A stretch of 64,000 nt of DNA, taken from the NCBI RefSeq assembly GCF_963678635.1, contig NC_087069.1:46706276-46770275 (forward strand), written 5' to 3'. The stretch is from Symsagittifera roscoffensis. Its lineage: Eukaryota > Xenacoelomorpha > Acoela > Convolutidae. Below the pieces are notes generated by a model. The model was not told the origin of the DNA. It saw only the letters and a list, made by a program, of their open reading frames with translations, and did not search any database. Positions 21,067 to 33,500 of the stretch are shown piece after piece; the stretch's first letter is position 1, and the number at the start of each line of letters is the position of its first letter. Both the position numbers and the translations under genes were made by a program.

Positions 21067-23681
21067 CGTGGGCTAAAAAAATGATTATTTTGAAACTGAA
21101 AAACGGTGGTATGGGGTTGTTCTATTATTTGTTCATATGTATTATCATTTTGTGAATGATGTGTCATTATATGTTGTATGAGACTTTGCGATATGTTTGG
21201 TCTAAAATTTGGATTATGTGTTATTGCTAAATTTCGGAAACTTCGTGGGACTCAGGATAATGGATGGTTATGTGGTAGGGGTGGCAACTGTGGTGCTGTA
21301 GGCGTTACTTCTATATTATTATGTTCTTCGTCGTACGTGTTCTGTCTTGTCGCTATTTTTGTGTTATATTCTTTTATTTGTGCGTCTAGAAGAATTTTGT
21401 TTATGGATGATGAAAAAATTCCAAAAAATCCTGCAAATAGTATGCGTGCTACACTTGATTGTCTATTTACTTGTGTGTGTATAGCGCATGTATTATAGAT
21501 TTCTTTTAAAAGTGAAAAAAAAAATCCTATAAAGTTAAACATTGCGTATAAAATAGTTAATTTTTCTAAGATGTAATAGGGCCATCCTAGAAAATCGAGA
21601 ATTTCATTTTTTAGTGTAACAAAGCTAAAAATATTTATAGGTGAAATATCTTGTGGTCTGTATTTTTCACCGTTTAGATATATATAATCTTTAATGTCTT
21701 TAAAATATCCGCTATAATCTTGTGTATAGATATCTGCAAATCCTGCGGTTTCGGCAAGTTTGCGTAAGTTTTGGTCAAATGATTGTCTTTGTATAGTGTC
21801 CATTTGTGTTAATAATTCCTGGAATTGTTGTGTTCTAATGTGATGTTGGATATCGGATTTTGAATATATTCCAAATGATTGTAAATCGATATTTGGGTTT
21901 CGAGCAATAGCTCTAATGCTTTCGGGTGAAATTTTTTTGAGTGATTGCATTAATGTGGGGTATGGGGTAAGAAGATAATATTTATCTTCATCCGGGTTCA
22001 ATTGTATTATATTGTGGCTATTTTATGATCCACATGGGACTGCGGTATCCCAAAAATATGTTTGTCTTGAAAGTGTGTCAACAAAATGTACTTTATTTTT
22101 ATAAAAGATAGGGATTCTTTTATAGCATCTTTTATCTTCGAATACATATAGTGGTGATACTTTTTTGGTACAAGTATGAAACCATAAAATATTTCCTTCG
22201 TAGTCTAAAAAATTTGATCTATTTCCTCATAGTAAATATCCTGCGTAGGGTATTTTTAATACTGCTAGTGCAAGTGATTGTAAGATTTGTGTCCGTTCTA
22301 ATTCGCATAGTTGGTGAAGTGTTTCTAATTCAGAGATTGACATTTCCTGAAAAATTCGGCTAATTGTGTAGTCTAATTTCATATCTAAGTGATTATCGTA
22401 GTGGATATTACCAAAATAAGAATTATTCATTAGTGATAGTTCTTGTAAACGTGTGCTTCTAGTGTCATGTGGCTTTAGATGTCCACCAGGTTGACCATTA
22501 CTTTTTTGAAAATTAACTGGTATATATGATATTCCTTCGTTTAGCGGATGACCTGTGGCATAAGGGTCAATTTTTATTTTTCCAGTGGTCAAGTCGAAAC
22601 CTTTTTCGTATTCAACTAATATTTCAGAATATTGTGTTTTGTGAAGTTGATTTCTGTATTTGCATGCGAGTTCTGTTTCTTGATATATTTGAAAACGTGT
22701 CAATTTATTTTCTATATTATGGATGTTTCGAAAATCAGTACTTTGTTTTCGTGATGGATTTACTTGTTCATATGGAATTGATTGTATAAAATATTTTTCG
22801 TGAAATTTTATCATTCGAGCGTGTATTTTTGCTACTTGAAATGTTGTACATGTATCTTCGGGAAACCAAACAATTGTTGCTTGTGTTCGTGTTGTAGGGT
22901 CACAATAACCTTGATCGTTTTTACAAGGTAATCTAATTCCTTGATAGATCATTGTGTTGTCAGATAAATCTCGTGTGAGTTGTATTTTTTCGAGTTGTAT
23001 TTTCCAATCGAAAAACATTATTTCTTGATATCCTCTATTTTTTGTGTCTGCTTTGCAGTTTGATGGATTATTTATACCAATGTGTGGTATCCAGTGCTTA
23101 TCGTGTATGTTATAAGTTAATCTTCCATGTGCGCCGTTGTATGGGTATTTTTCATCTAGTTTTATATGTCCTTGATATCTTTCAAGTTCTGCTTGTTGTA
23201 CAGAATCGGCAAAGACTTGAAAATATACTAATTTTCTGTCGGTGTTTCTATTTTTTGTGATATTTAGTCTGAGTAACTCGATTTTACAATCATCGGGATT
23301 GAGATGCAGAAGTCGTTCTATATTACTTTGGTAGAATGATTCGTGGTCAAGTCGGTTTTTATTTCCGTTTGAGACTTGTGAACAATGTACTTTCTTTTCG
23401 GAAAATGTTGCTGTAAATTTATATCCTATAACTGTTGTTGCTCGGGCTTTTGAATAGAGTGTCGCTATTACATTTGTAGTTTCTATAGCTTGTGGTTCTG
23501 TTTCGCATTGTGATACTTGATTTATTGCATATTTGTGTAGTGTTTTTTGTTCATTTTCTTCACAATCGTAATGTGTTACTAATAAGTCTTGGGGTCCTGT
23601 GCGGGGAGAAGGATTTATGTTCTGATCGGAGATTATTAGAAAAAGGAGTTGGCGAAAAATCAATATTTTTAGAATATACAT
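21063..23681 (-). pseudogene. env: Env-like glycoprotein of element A, with nonsense codons
   Basis: ATG at 23,681 starts a hydrophobic signal peptide (LKILIFRQLLFLIIS). The ectodomain has many cysteines, including YDC near residue 38 and a conserved block with QGYCDPTTRTQATIVWFPED. A hydrophobic membrane segment lies around residues 695-730 (KLTILYAMFNFIGFFFSLL) and another near 755-772. The cytoplasmic tail contains PTAP (about residue 792). Stops interrupt it at 22,229-22,227, 22,025-22,023 and 21,254-21,252. The frame is otherwise 873 codons and reaches a TGA overlapping the ORFx ATG. It is a class of surface fusion glycoprotein. From memory it resembles negative-strand-virus-type (chuvirus-like) glycoproteins captured by arthropod LTR elements, but this is unverified. 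The broken frame is described only. Confidence 0.8.
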
Positions 23682-23715
23682 GTGTATGATAATCCTGAGT
23701 ACGGGTTATAAAATG

Positions 23716-24795
23716 TTATGTAGCCAATGTCTTTTTGGTATATCTGTCGTATTTATATATTACTTCAGTTGTTATAAATGGTGGTGGTAGCGATTGAGCT
23801 GTTATAATTGGCGGGTTTAATGGGTAAGGATGTTGAGCAATGTTGTTTAGTTTAACCGTGATTTCAAACTTTAATTGTAGACTATTTTGTTGGAGTATTT
23901 GGATGTTATGGTCACGAATGTCTTCGTGGATATCTTGTCTATATTGTAATCTATTAAGTGCCCAGTTGTGGAGTCGGTTACTTTCTGGGTGCTGTCCAAA
24001 TAATGGTGGGGGTGCTGTGAATGTATTCCAGTCTAATCTTAAAGGGATATTTGTTGATGATTGTTCTCGATATCTAGCGTCGAGGTTATTTGGGAAATTT
24101 AAAGGAAAAGGCGTTGGTGAAATCTGGCTTATTGATGGTGTTGATGGTAGTGATAATGTTTCTGGTAGTGATGATGATGTTGATGTATCTGTAGAAATAT
24201 CTATTGGATCATTTATTAATTTTGGCTCACCTTGTGTGAATGATTGTGTTGTCCAATATGGTAGTCGTGATGTTTGCTTTGGGGGGTTAAAGGGATTTTC
24301 ACGTATTTGTTCAGATGTTGGTGTTGAACCTAAGTAATCTGAGGGTAGACTTGAGGTGCTACGTTGTGAAAGAAGTGTAGGGGTTTCCTGTAATATGTTA
24401 TTTGGGTTTTCCGGAGTACTTGGTGATGGAGATTGGGGTATATCAAAATGAACTCGGGGGGTTTGAAAATTTCTATTTCGTCGTGGATGTATAATTTGTC
24501 TATTTATTTCAACTGTATTTTGGTTTTGACTAATATTTCGTATTCTACTTAATTCTTGTGGTAGTGTTGGGTACAAGTTGTATGTTGGTTCACTTAGAGG
24601 TGCCTGTCGCTGAACTGGTTCTAGTGGTTCAGATAAGCGAGCGTGTCGTTCTTCAAATGTATATGGGTTATCTTGTAAAGAAATTCGTGTAGATGTTTGG
24701 GGGTTTTGGATAGTTGTAGGTGGTGTCGGGTTTTCTTGGGATGTTGTCGGTGAAGACTGACTGTGTGATTGTTGGTTAGCAATTTTTGAGGGTTT
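23716..24795 (-). pseudogene. ORF3 of element A: Pro/Ser/Thr-rich, no AUG
   Basis: An open frame of 360 codons without any ATG at its start. It is rich in Pro, Ser, Thr, Gln and Asn (for example PQSPSPSTPENP and PPPLFGQHPESNRLHNW), so mostly disordered, with a more structured Gln/Ile/Leu-rich C-terminal third. It lies between the small two-helix ORF and env. In element B the frame runs on and overlaps the env start by 13 nt. Here a missing nucleotide near the end makes it stop 34 nt before env. How it is translated is unclear: splicing, or +1 frameshifting from the preceding ORF. Function unknown. Confidence 0.55.
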
Positions 24796-24811
24796 TTAAA
24801 TTTATTTCTTT

Positions 24812-25000
24812 TTAGTGAAAAAATTTATGTTTATTGTAGTATTCTTCTAGAAAAAGAATTAAAAGGATTGTTGCTAAGGCGAATGTTATGACTGCCTTCT
24901 TTATGCATTTGCATATTGTCAATATGAGGGATGATAAAAATGTTATAAAAATTACAAATAGTAAAAAAATATCTGTTCTACTAAAAATGGTTCGTATCAT
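24812..25000 (-). CDS. Small two-helix membrane protein of element A (62 aa)
   Basis: The ATG at 25,000 immediately follows the TAA of the 75-codon ORF. Two hydrophobic segments (FLLFVIFITFLSSLILTIC and VITFALATILLILFL) are separated by a short KCIKK turn, with a charged C-terminus (EEYYNKHKFFH). The product of element B has the same length with only three residue changes, while several changes are silent, which fits a real protein. In size and layout it resembles virus-encoded small hydrophobic or viroporin-like proteins. That is an analogy only. Confidence 0.6.
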   Translation of the reverse strand: MIRTIFSRTDIFLLFVIFITFLSSLILTICKCIKKAVITFALATILLILFLEEYYNKHKFFH

Positions 25001-25228
25001 TTAAATAAATTTTGGGTTTTCGTACCTGTGAATATGGTCAATGGCATGTGAAAGTTGGAGATATAGTTCAAATATGGAATAGAAAATTGGAAAAATATTG
25101 CAAAAAATGATTAAGATTATTACAAAAGCTTCAAAGGTATCAAAAAGAAATATGAATAAAAGTTTAAATATTGTTAAAAAGTTTATGAAAATGTTGAAAA
25201 TTATGTTGACTGATCGAGAGAAGAGCAT
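25001..25228 (-). CDS. Small membrane protein of element A (75 aa)
   Basis: ATG at 25,228. The product is strongly hydrophobic and Phe/Ile-rich (about residues 9-56), followed by a polar tail with HAIDHIHRYENP. It ends with TAA directly joined to the ATG of the next ORF. Element B has the same region but with an indel and a stop. It is the first ORF after pol. A CAG|GTACGA donor-like site lies near its end. Function unknown. Confidence 0.45.
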   Translation of the reverse strand: MLFSRSVNIIFNIFINFLTIFKLLFIFLFDTFEAFVIILIIFCNIFPIFYSIFELYLQLSHAIDHIHRYENPKFI

Positions 25229-25782
25229 TTAAGAAATGGCTTCTTGATCGAATATTTTTTGTTGTTTGGGGCAATTTTCAAGTGTGGTCGATTTATTTTT
25301 TGGTTTTTTGACAAGTCGGTTGAGTTTTGTGAAAAATTGTTGGGGGCGAATTTTAGGGTGTTCGGGAGGTCTTCTTTTACTTTATTTTTATTTGTCAGTT
25401 GATCTGGGGTATTTTTGAGATTTTTGTACTTTAGGCTAATTTAATATGGTCGTTCTTTTACTTTAGGCTAATTTAACTTTTTTGTTTGGGGGGTTTTTGA
25501 GGTCTGAGTTGGGAAAATATTGTTGATCTTTGCGTTATTAGATAAGGGAGGGTTATGATATTATGGTGGTATTTATTTTAGTTGTCAAGTTTAAGTGGTT
25601 TGCTTATTTTTGACCTGGAGGTTGTAAAGTTATAGTTATAGATATGTCTGGAGTTTAATATCTTTCGTCTAATTGGTTTGTGTTAGAAGTATAGAAGGTG
25701 ACGGATTGAATGAATCCTATTGGCTAATTTTGAACTAGAATCGCTGCGTGTTTGTCAGCATGTTATTTTGAAAAATGAAAGT
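25229..25782 (-). other. Non-coding spacer between pol and the 3' ORF block (element A)
   Basis: About 550 nt with no convincing frame. Given its position it is where a splice acceptor or internal entry signal for the 3' genes would be expected; I could not identify one with confidence. The element B counterpart (47,391-47,940) is similar. Confidence 0.4.
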
Positions 25783-26424
25783 TTAAAATGTTTCAGAGGT
25801 GCAAAGATTATTAATTTTAAAATTAAAGCTGTTTTTGAAATTCAACTTTTTTAAATATTTTAGATTGTGGGATGAATGTTTTGTAATTTTTGCGTGGTTG
25901 ATTTCTAAGTCGTGATGACTCTCTATGTTCTGATTTCTCGACTTGTTCTTGGGGTATGATTTTTTTCTGTCATTCTTCTGTTTTTTTTCTTTTTGAGGTA
26001 TATTTTGATCTAGCTTTTTTGTATTGTTTTTGGTTGTAGTTGATTTTTTATTTTGTTTTTCAAGGTGAATGTCATTTTGTTCTTTTATTTCGTTTTCCGT
26101 ATGTGGGTGATTTTGAATAAATTTTAAACCTGTGAAAGAATATAATTGAGTTAGTTCGCGTAGTGCGTATTCTTTTGGGTAATAAGGTAATAGATTGTTT
26201 CGATGTTGAACAATTTCTTTCTGGTCTGAATCGGTGATTTTATATGTTACGTCAGTGGGTTTGGCGATTATTTGGTATGGTCCTTTACGAAGGGGTTGTA
26301 ATTTTTTAGAAATTCCTTTTTGAGTATTAAAATTAGGTATTAAGACAAATATTCCAATTTTTAAATCGGAGGCTGGTGTAAAGCGTGAATTTATTTGTTC
26401 GTTAATGTTTAGCCTTTGTAACAA
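25783..26424 (-). pseudogene. pol: Integrase C-terminal domain and Lys-rich tail of element A
   Basis: The start reads SDLKIGIFVLIPNF, followed by LQPLRKGPYQIIAKP and TYKITD, the small beta-barrel (SH3-like) C-terminal domain of retroviral and gypsy integrases that contacts DNA. From about residue 95 a tail rich in Lys, Asn and Gln runs to the end (residue 213) and may bind nucleic acid. It is separated from the catalytic part by a frameshift near 26,545. Confidence 0.75.
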
Positions 26425-26539
26425 CTTTTTTGTTACTTTTTGGTAAATTTCATTGTGTTTTTTACCTCTATATAAAATCCATTCGGTGTGTGTACCGGAG
26501 GCTAATTTTAGGATTTGTGGGTGATGAAAATGATCTTCA

Positions 26540-27604
26540 TCATGTGTCTAAAGATAGGTTATAACACATTGAGTCTTTATTCGGTTGACAATGACCTTGT
26601 GCATTTTTATGAGAGTTTGCTGTAAACATAATTGGTTTACGTGGCTTTTGATTAAAAACCATTTTGTATGGTGACATTCCCAGAGTTGTCATGATTAGTG
26701 AATTATATGCTAAGGGAAATAATTTTACATCTGCTGACCATTCGGTGTATTTTGTATCATTTCCATTTATGATACATCTAAGATATTCTTGTAGTGAACG
26801 GTTCGTACCTTCGACTAAACCGTTTGTCCAAGGTGCATGAGATGTACGTGGTTTATGTTTGATGTTATATAAGTGGCATAGTGTGATGATTTCATTTTTT
26901 ATGAATTCTGTACCGTTGTCTGTAACTAAGATTTCGGGTAATCCGAATTTAGCTATCCAGTGTTCATAAAATGTCGTGTAAGCGTAATAAGTGTTACAAT
27001 GTGGTACTGGTTTAAGTGCTACATAATGTGTAAATGTGTCAACAATTACCATAATGTAGGAGTTTCCTTCAGATGATGGTGAAATTGGTCCTTTTGTATC
27101 GAATGAAATACGATGGTTAAAACATAAACTTCGTCCTTTAAAATCTTGTTTTTGTGCTATTTGTTTTTGATTTGGATAAGGTTTATTTAGCTGACATACT
27201 ATACAATCATTGCATAGTACTTTCATCCAAATTGGTGCATTTGGGAAATAAAAATTTTGTATGAAATTCGAATATGTTTTCTCTGATCCAGAGTGTCCTT
27301 TAATGTTTTGTGTATGTGAAATGTTAAAAGCTATGAGAATCATACTTAAAGGGAGACAGGGAACTGTAGATTCATTTAATTGATATTCTAGAAGGTCTGT
27401 GTTTTCATTAATTGTTGTATTATTAAATTTTCGAAAATATTGGAGGAGTGTTTTATTTCCTAAAATTTTGGTATCTGCCTTTACGGGCTTAGTTTTGTAT
27501 TTGTGCCATGATTTTAGTTGTCTAATTACTGGGTCAAGATTTTGATATTGTTTCAAGGTATTAATTGTAATTTTATCTGTTGGGGGGGAGAAAAATGTTT
27601 TCAA
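26540..27604 (-). pseudogene. pol: Integrase catalytic part of element A (354 codons)
   Basis: An H2C2 zinc domain (His97, His104, Cys134, Cys137) is followed by a complete D,D-35-E core: Asp169 in FDTKGP, Asp229 in VTDNGTEF and Glu265 in GLVEGTN, with exactly 35 residues between the last two. It inserts the cDNA copy into chromosomes; the CAAG duplication shows the family makes 4-bp staggered cuts. The core looks intact here, but the frame is cut off from RNase H upstream and from the C-terminal domain downstream by indels. Confidence 0.88.
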
Positions 27605-27733
27605 TTTCTAATTTAGATAAAGGAATTGTGTCAAGTGGGTCATGGAGGTCAAAAACTTGATTTATCGTGTATTTTGAATCATTTGTTTGTGGGCCTGACA
27701 AATTTATTTTATCAGTTAAATTTTCTTTTTCAA

Positions 27734-28600
27734 TTAACTGAAAAAGGTCTTTTTCATGCGAGTGTTGTTTTTATCGTTTTTGTTGGGTGTTATTTTTATC
27801 CATTGTGAGTATGGAATTGGTTTGAAAGTTGATATTGCAAGTAGATCAACTTCGTAGTGGTTATCTTGGCAATCTAAGTAAAGTGGGAAGTGTTGTAGGT
27901 TATTTATCTGTGATTGTTCAATGTCAGTTTTTACTGCATATTTGCATTCTAGTCGGGGTGATGTTTCGTTTTCTGCAAGGTAAAATTTTATATTTTTGGG
28001 TATTTCAACTGTAGTTTTTCGTGTAAGTAATTCAGGTGGTGTATTTTGACGTAATGTATCTGGTAATGCAAGATTCTTTCCTGCTGTCCAGACTATATCT
28101 AAGTTTGGAAATTTCATTAGAATTAATTGAAATCTATAGACTCGGTGATTTGGATTTGACTTCTGTGTAAAGAGAAAAATGATTGGTTTATGATCTGTGA
28201 ATAGAACTGTTGGATGTTTTGATACAAGTATCAGAAATTCATATTCTGTAAGTGTATAAATTATAGCTGTACATTCTCTCATTAAAGTTGTGAGTCGTAG
28301 CTCTGCTTGAGTGAATAATTGAGAATTTGCTGGTAAAAGGTTCATTTTATTTGTACCATTGTCTGATTGTAATAATGCTGCGCCGATGCCAAAATTTGAA
28401 GCATCGCACATTGCATAGAATGGTTGATTTGGATCTGGAATTGTGTTTGAAATTTGTTCGGTTAAAAGTTTTTTAATTTCTTCAAATCGTGTTTGATGTT
28501 CAGTATTCCATTCAAAATTAGTTTGTTGTCTGAGGATATTATAGAATGGTCTTAAACATAAATGCATTTCATAAACGTATTTGCTTAAGAAATTTAACAT
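27734..28600 (-). pseudogene. pol: RNase H and connection domain of element A
   Basis: It follows the RT connection (FLSKYVYEMHLCLRPFYNIL). Catalytic acidic residues are visible in FYAMCDASNFGIGAALLQS (Asp), LMRECTAIIYTLTEYEF (Glu) and LFTDHKPIIF (Asp). It ends with the typical block VWTAGKNLALPDTL. The domain degrades the RNA strand during cDNA synthesis. It is frame-shifted relative to the RT part. Confidence 0.85.
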
Positions 28601-28671
28601 TCCAAGGAATTCTTGGATTTTCTTTTTGTTTGTTGGTGGTTGAAGTTTCTGAATAGCATCAATGCGTAATT

Positions 28672-29433
28672 TTAATGGAGTGATTGTCTTTCAACTATAT
28701 TATGTCCTAAAAATTTAACTCGTGTTAAAAAGAAGTGTGATTTATCGGGGGCGGCCTTCAGATTTTCGTTCTGAAGTATTTTATGATAGTGTTCTAAAAC
28801 TGTAAACATTTCTTCTTTTGTCTGTGATTGCATAAAAACATCGTCTAAATAGGTGATTGCGTTTTTCTTAAGTATTAGTAATCTAAAAATTTTGCTCATA
28901 AAAGCTGAAAATTTTGCTGGTCCTATGGATATTCCATAGAATAGGCGGTTGAATTCAATTTGTTGATTTCCAATAACAAATTGTGTTAAACGTCGTGATT
29001 GTTCATCTAGTGGCATTTGATTGTATGCACTATTCATATCTGCGGTTTTAAAGTATTTTCCGTTTATTTTTGTTAAAATAACTTGTATTGGTTCAATAGG
29101 CCAATTGCATTTTGATTCGTCTATTAGTGAATTGAGATATCTAGCGTCTAAAACTATTTTTAATGATTCTCCTTTTGCTAGGATGATAACAGGGTTAATA
29201 AATGTGTTACCTTTTGGTTGTTTTTCTTTGTTTACCGGTGAGATAATTTTGTATTGCTCTAAAATATCGAGTAATCTATTTACTTTATCGTGTAAATGAA
29301 TTGGTACTTTACTTGCTCTTTGTTTTTTGAAAACTGCGTCAGAAGTTGCATAGACTGATGAATTTTTTATTAGCTGTTTGGCTAACTTATCAAATTCGTC
29401 TTGTGTTATTTGTGAATGTTGGAAGTTAAACAT
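28672..29433 (-). pseudogene. pol: Reverse transcriptase of element A
   Basis: RT motifs in order: NPVIILAKGESLKIVLDARY (fingers), TADMNSAYNQMPL (motif A, catalytic Asp), FYGISIGPAKFSAFM (motif B), ITYLDDVFM (motif C, YLDD) and LTRVKFLGHNI (motif E). Compared with element B, 54 nt are missing near 29,340, removing 18 residues before the fingers, and about 75 nt near 29,480. A 2-nt loss near 28,690 ends the frame early. Confidence 0.88.
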
Positions 29434-29469
29434 TGTTAAAAACTTCTGTTGATCTTCTGTATAGTTGGT

Positions 29470-30525
29470 TATGTTGAATGTTCTTCGTTAAGAATTGTGG
29501 ATTGACAAATATCTAATAATTGGAGTATATTATTTACGCGGTATGCTTTTTCATGTATGGGTGATATTGTAGCGTTTGTTTTGCAATATCCTAAAAGTCC
29601 TAAGGGTAATGTTACTTGGAACGGTGTATTGTTATATACATGTAACGAAATGATGTCTGAATTCGTATTTTTCAAATATTTTATAGATGAAATCGTGATT
29701 TTGAAAAACTTATGGATAGGTTTGAATTCAAAGTCTGACATAAAGAGTTGTTGTTTATTTTGATTTTTATCATATTGGTGAACTTGTTTTATTGAAAAGT
29801 TATATATATATTTCCTGATAGTGGTTTCAGGTGTTTCCGTTGTTGGTTATAAATTGGACAAAATTTTGAAAAGAATGGTGGTTGTTTATTTAATCTTTGA
29901 AAAAATGTTAGAGCTGTATTTTTTGTTTTTGTGTACTTATCTTTGATTAGTATTTTAATATTCAAGATATTGATTGTTGGTATATATTTCGAGATAAATG
30001 GTATGCCAATGATATTGTGTTTAATATCAGTGATATGAAATTTTTGTTTAAATGGCTTGTTTAGAATTTTATTTTGCTCCATTGTTCTTGTGGGGAGAAG
30101 GAATAATTGAACTTTTCCATAATTTACTAATGTTGATCCTTGTGCTGTTGCTAGTTTACTAGAGGTTGCAAGAGGCGTTAATTTTGGGTGTAATGTTTTG
30201 ATTTCATTCAATGTGGGAATGTTAATTATGTTTGATTCTGCTCCTGAATCAATTAAAAATCAATTTCAAGATCTGGTGGTTGAAATTCTTTGTTTCTTGG
30301 ACTTTCTAAGAGAAATGGTATTGTCCAAATTTTTTCTTTGGGTTGTTCTTTTTGTACATTTTGGTAAATTTGATTTGTATTTAAGCATTTTGTTTTGTCA
30401 TTTTCATTGGGTTTATTTACGGTGTTGATTTTGTTTACTTCTTGTGCCATTTATGTAGTATTGATGCGTTCAATATAATAATTGTGAAGAAGTTCCAATT
30501 GATTTTCATGTATATGTGATGTAAA
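29470..30525 (-). pseudogene. pol: Protease (retropepsin) region of element A
   Basis: A retropepsin active site (D-S-G-A-E) is encoded at 30,250-30,236. Downstream ITDIKHNIIGIPFISKYIP fits the second conserved block (I-I-G-x-x-F). One A is missing in an A run next to the active site, so the frame breaks there. A TAA near 30,450, absent in element B, separates the region from gag. It would cleave the Gag-Pol precursor. Confidence 0.75.
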
Positions 30526-33500
30526 GGGTTGTTCATATATAATAGGTTCGTAGTCGTTTTCGACTGCTATCATATTTATGGAGATAGTGTTTTCTGTATC
30601 ACTTTCTGTGTCTGATGATCCACAGTTTATTTGGTTTAGTTGTAGTTCGTTATTTCCTGTGTCATCAATACCTGGGGGGTCTGATGTTGTTTCTTCATTT
30701 GATTGTACTTGATTAATATGTCTTTGATGTTTGGGTGTACTACTTCTGTAGCGATGTTTAGAATTATTATAATGGTTATTATTTCTATGTGGTGATTGAG
30801 AATAATTTCTATATCGATTATTATAACTTGAATTTCGATTTTGTGAATTCTGTCGTGATCTGTTTTGATAATTGTCGTTTGATCTGTGGTAGTTTGATCT
30901 GTTATATGGGTTATTTCTTGATTGATTGTTCGGGTAATTTTGATTTTGATTGTTCGAATAACTTCTGTTTTGATTATTTGAATAGTTTCTATTTCTGTTA
31001 TATGATGAGTTTCGTGATTAATTGTTTGGATAATTTTTATTTCTTGGGTTGATTGGGAATTGGATCTAGAAACAAATTGTGTTGTATTTGAATTTGATCG
31101 CGAGTAGTTATTTCGACTATTTGGTCGATTATAATGATTTTGCGAAGAATTCTGTGTATTTCTTCGTTCTGGTGATCTTCCTCTATAACTTGAGTTATAT
31201 GGTGATTGATTCCTTGTGTAATTAGCGTTGTTCGGAAGTGGTTTTCCTGAACTGTTGTTACTGTATTTTTTTTTGTTTGGTAGATTTTGATCTTTCTTCA
31301 TATATTGATAGAATGATTTATTTGGTTCTTTATACTTTTGACGTTTGTTCTGGTTATCTTGTTGTTTTTGTCTACATTCAGAAATACTATGTCCGTATCG
31401 TCGGCAATAATTACACCATTTTTTGAAAGATGGTTTGCCCTTAAAATTTGGGTGTTTTTCATAAATATTTAGTATTTCAGTGATTTTTTCAACTAGGTCT
31501 GTATCTGATTCCTGTATGTTATTGATGTGTAGTGTTTGTTTCGATTCGATTAACATATTGTAGTTTTAGATTTTCTGTTTCTTCAAGTTTCATTGTGATT
31601 TCCGCTTGCTCTAGTTTGTCTACTAGTTTTCGAAAATCTAAATCGGGTTCTCGAATTGAGGAAGGATGAGATGCTCTCTTTTTTATTGCTATTTTCCTTA
31701 ATTGAGGTGTTAAGGTCATCATTAAAATTTCTGTCATTTTTGTGTTTTTATAGTCATGTGTATTTAATGAATATGCTTTTCGAACTAGTGTTTCGATACG
31801 TACTGCTAATTGTTTGATGGTTTCATTTGGTAATCTGCGAATTTCATTACATAAAACTCTTTGGTGTTGTTTATTTCTTTCGGAGTCAAACATTTTTGAA
31901 AATTCTTATGTAAATCTTTTCCAATCTGATTTTATTTCTATAGGTAATACTGAAAACCATTTTTGTGCTGCGCCATCTAAGGTTGTTTGTATCAACGCTG
32001 TGCGTCGATGTATCCAATTTTGATGTAGTGGTGTATTATTTGGTTCAGGTCCTATATTTAAAATTAAATTTGCTGTTACTGCATTTAAATAATCTTCTAC
32101 AGAATATTCAGGGTCTGTTCCTGTGAATACCATTAGTTGTTTTTTTGATGTTATTGATGATCCACCCATAAGGTATGGATTCATTGTCATTTGTAGTGAT
32201 TCTGCGGCATTTGGCATTTGTGAAAAATTTGAAAGTTGATGTTTTGTTATTTCGTGTAGTTGAAGGTAATATGGGAGTGGTATTTCATTTTGCATTTGAG
32301 TTGGTTGATACGAGTGTGTGATCATTATGTTTTGTGGCTGAATTGGTTGAAAAGATTGTGTATTAGTTGAATTTTGCATTTGTATTGGTTGTTGATTTCG
32401 TGTATCTGTTGGATTTGGAGAAAAAATTCTATTATATGCATAAGGTTTTTGCGCTCCTTGTCCGCGATATTCTTGGGTATACGGTGCAAAAATATCTGGT
32501 TGTAAATAATCATCATCAGATGATAAGTAATCCGTATGCTGAGGTGCTTGCTTTTTATTTTTATTTTGTTGAAAGAATGGGTAATTTTCACTACGATCCT
32601 GTGGAGGATGTGAATAAGTTCAAAAATTTACTGAGTTGGTTGTTGTCATTGGGTTATCCCAATATTGAGAACTTACATGATTATTATTAGTTTTTCGTGG
32701 GGGATAGTTTGTTTTTGATGAATGTGCATAATTATAATTGTGTTCTGCAAAAGTGTTTCTTGTGAGCGTTCTTCGTGTTTTTGACGGTACTGTCATAGGT
32801 CTATATGTTTGATAATCCATATGTGAATATTTTGGAGCAACCGAAGGTTTAACGGTTGACTGTAAGGTTACTTGTGCCAGTGAAGTCTTTGTATTTTTTG
32901 GTGTTGTTAAATTTGGAGGTATCGGTGAAATACTTTGTTGTGTAGTTGTTGTTGTTTGGACGATTTCTTCATTTATGAGGTGTGATGGTGTTTGGATATC
33001 TTGTTGTGTAAGATTCCTAGTTCCAATAAGGTTTTCATTGTGTATGACGGTCGAATTTTAACTGTTATTTCGCGTATCAGGTAAAAATGTATTGTAGTTT
33101 AATGGTGTTGCATCAATGGTCAGTGGTACTACTCTCACATAATCTCTTTGATAAGATATTGTACTTATTGCTTGACTTGAGATTGATTGTGGGATATTTA
33201 TAAATGCATGATGAGACCATTCAGGGTCCCAAACGTAGTCTGACTGTTCTGTGATGGCAGTATCATCGTTTGGACTTTGAGGTCTGAAATTTATTCTTGC
33301 TTGTGAAATTAAGTCTATATTTTGTGTGAAATAATCTATTATAAACCATGCCAAAATTTTTTGTAAATCATGTTTTGTGTGTTGTGAAACTTCGTCTTTA
33401 GTGAAATTTTCTTTGATTATATGTAGAAAAGTTGAAAATAATGTGATTTCCTGTCGTACTTTTGTATGTTTGGATGTCTCAGTTGGTGAGATACTTTGAA

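Noticed and set aside
23840-24337. 165-codon + strand frame over ORF3 (and 46,083-46,502 in B)
   Set aside because: Shadow of the Pro/Ser-rich - strand ORF3; Gly/Asp/Val-rich composition is the complement of that sequence.
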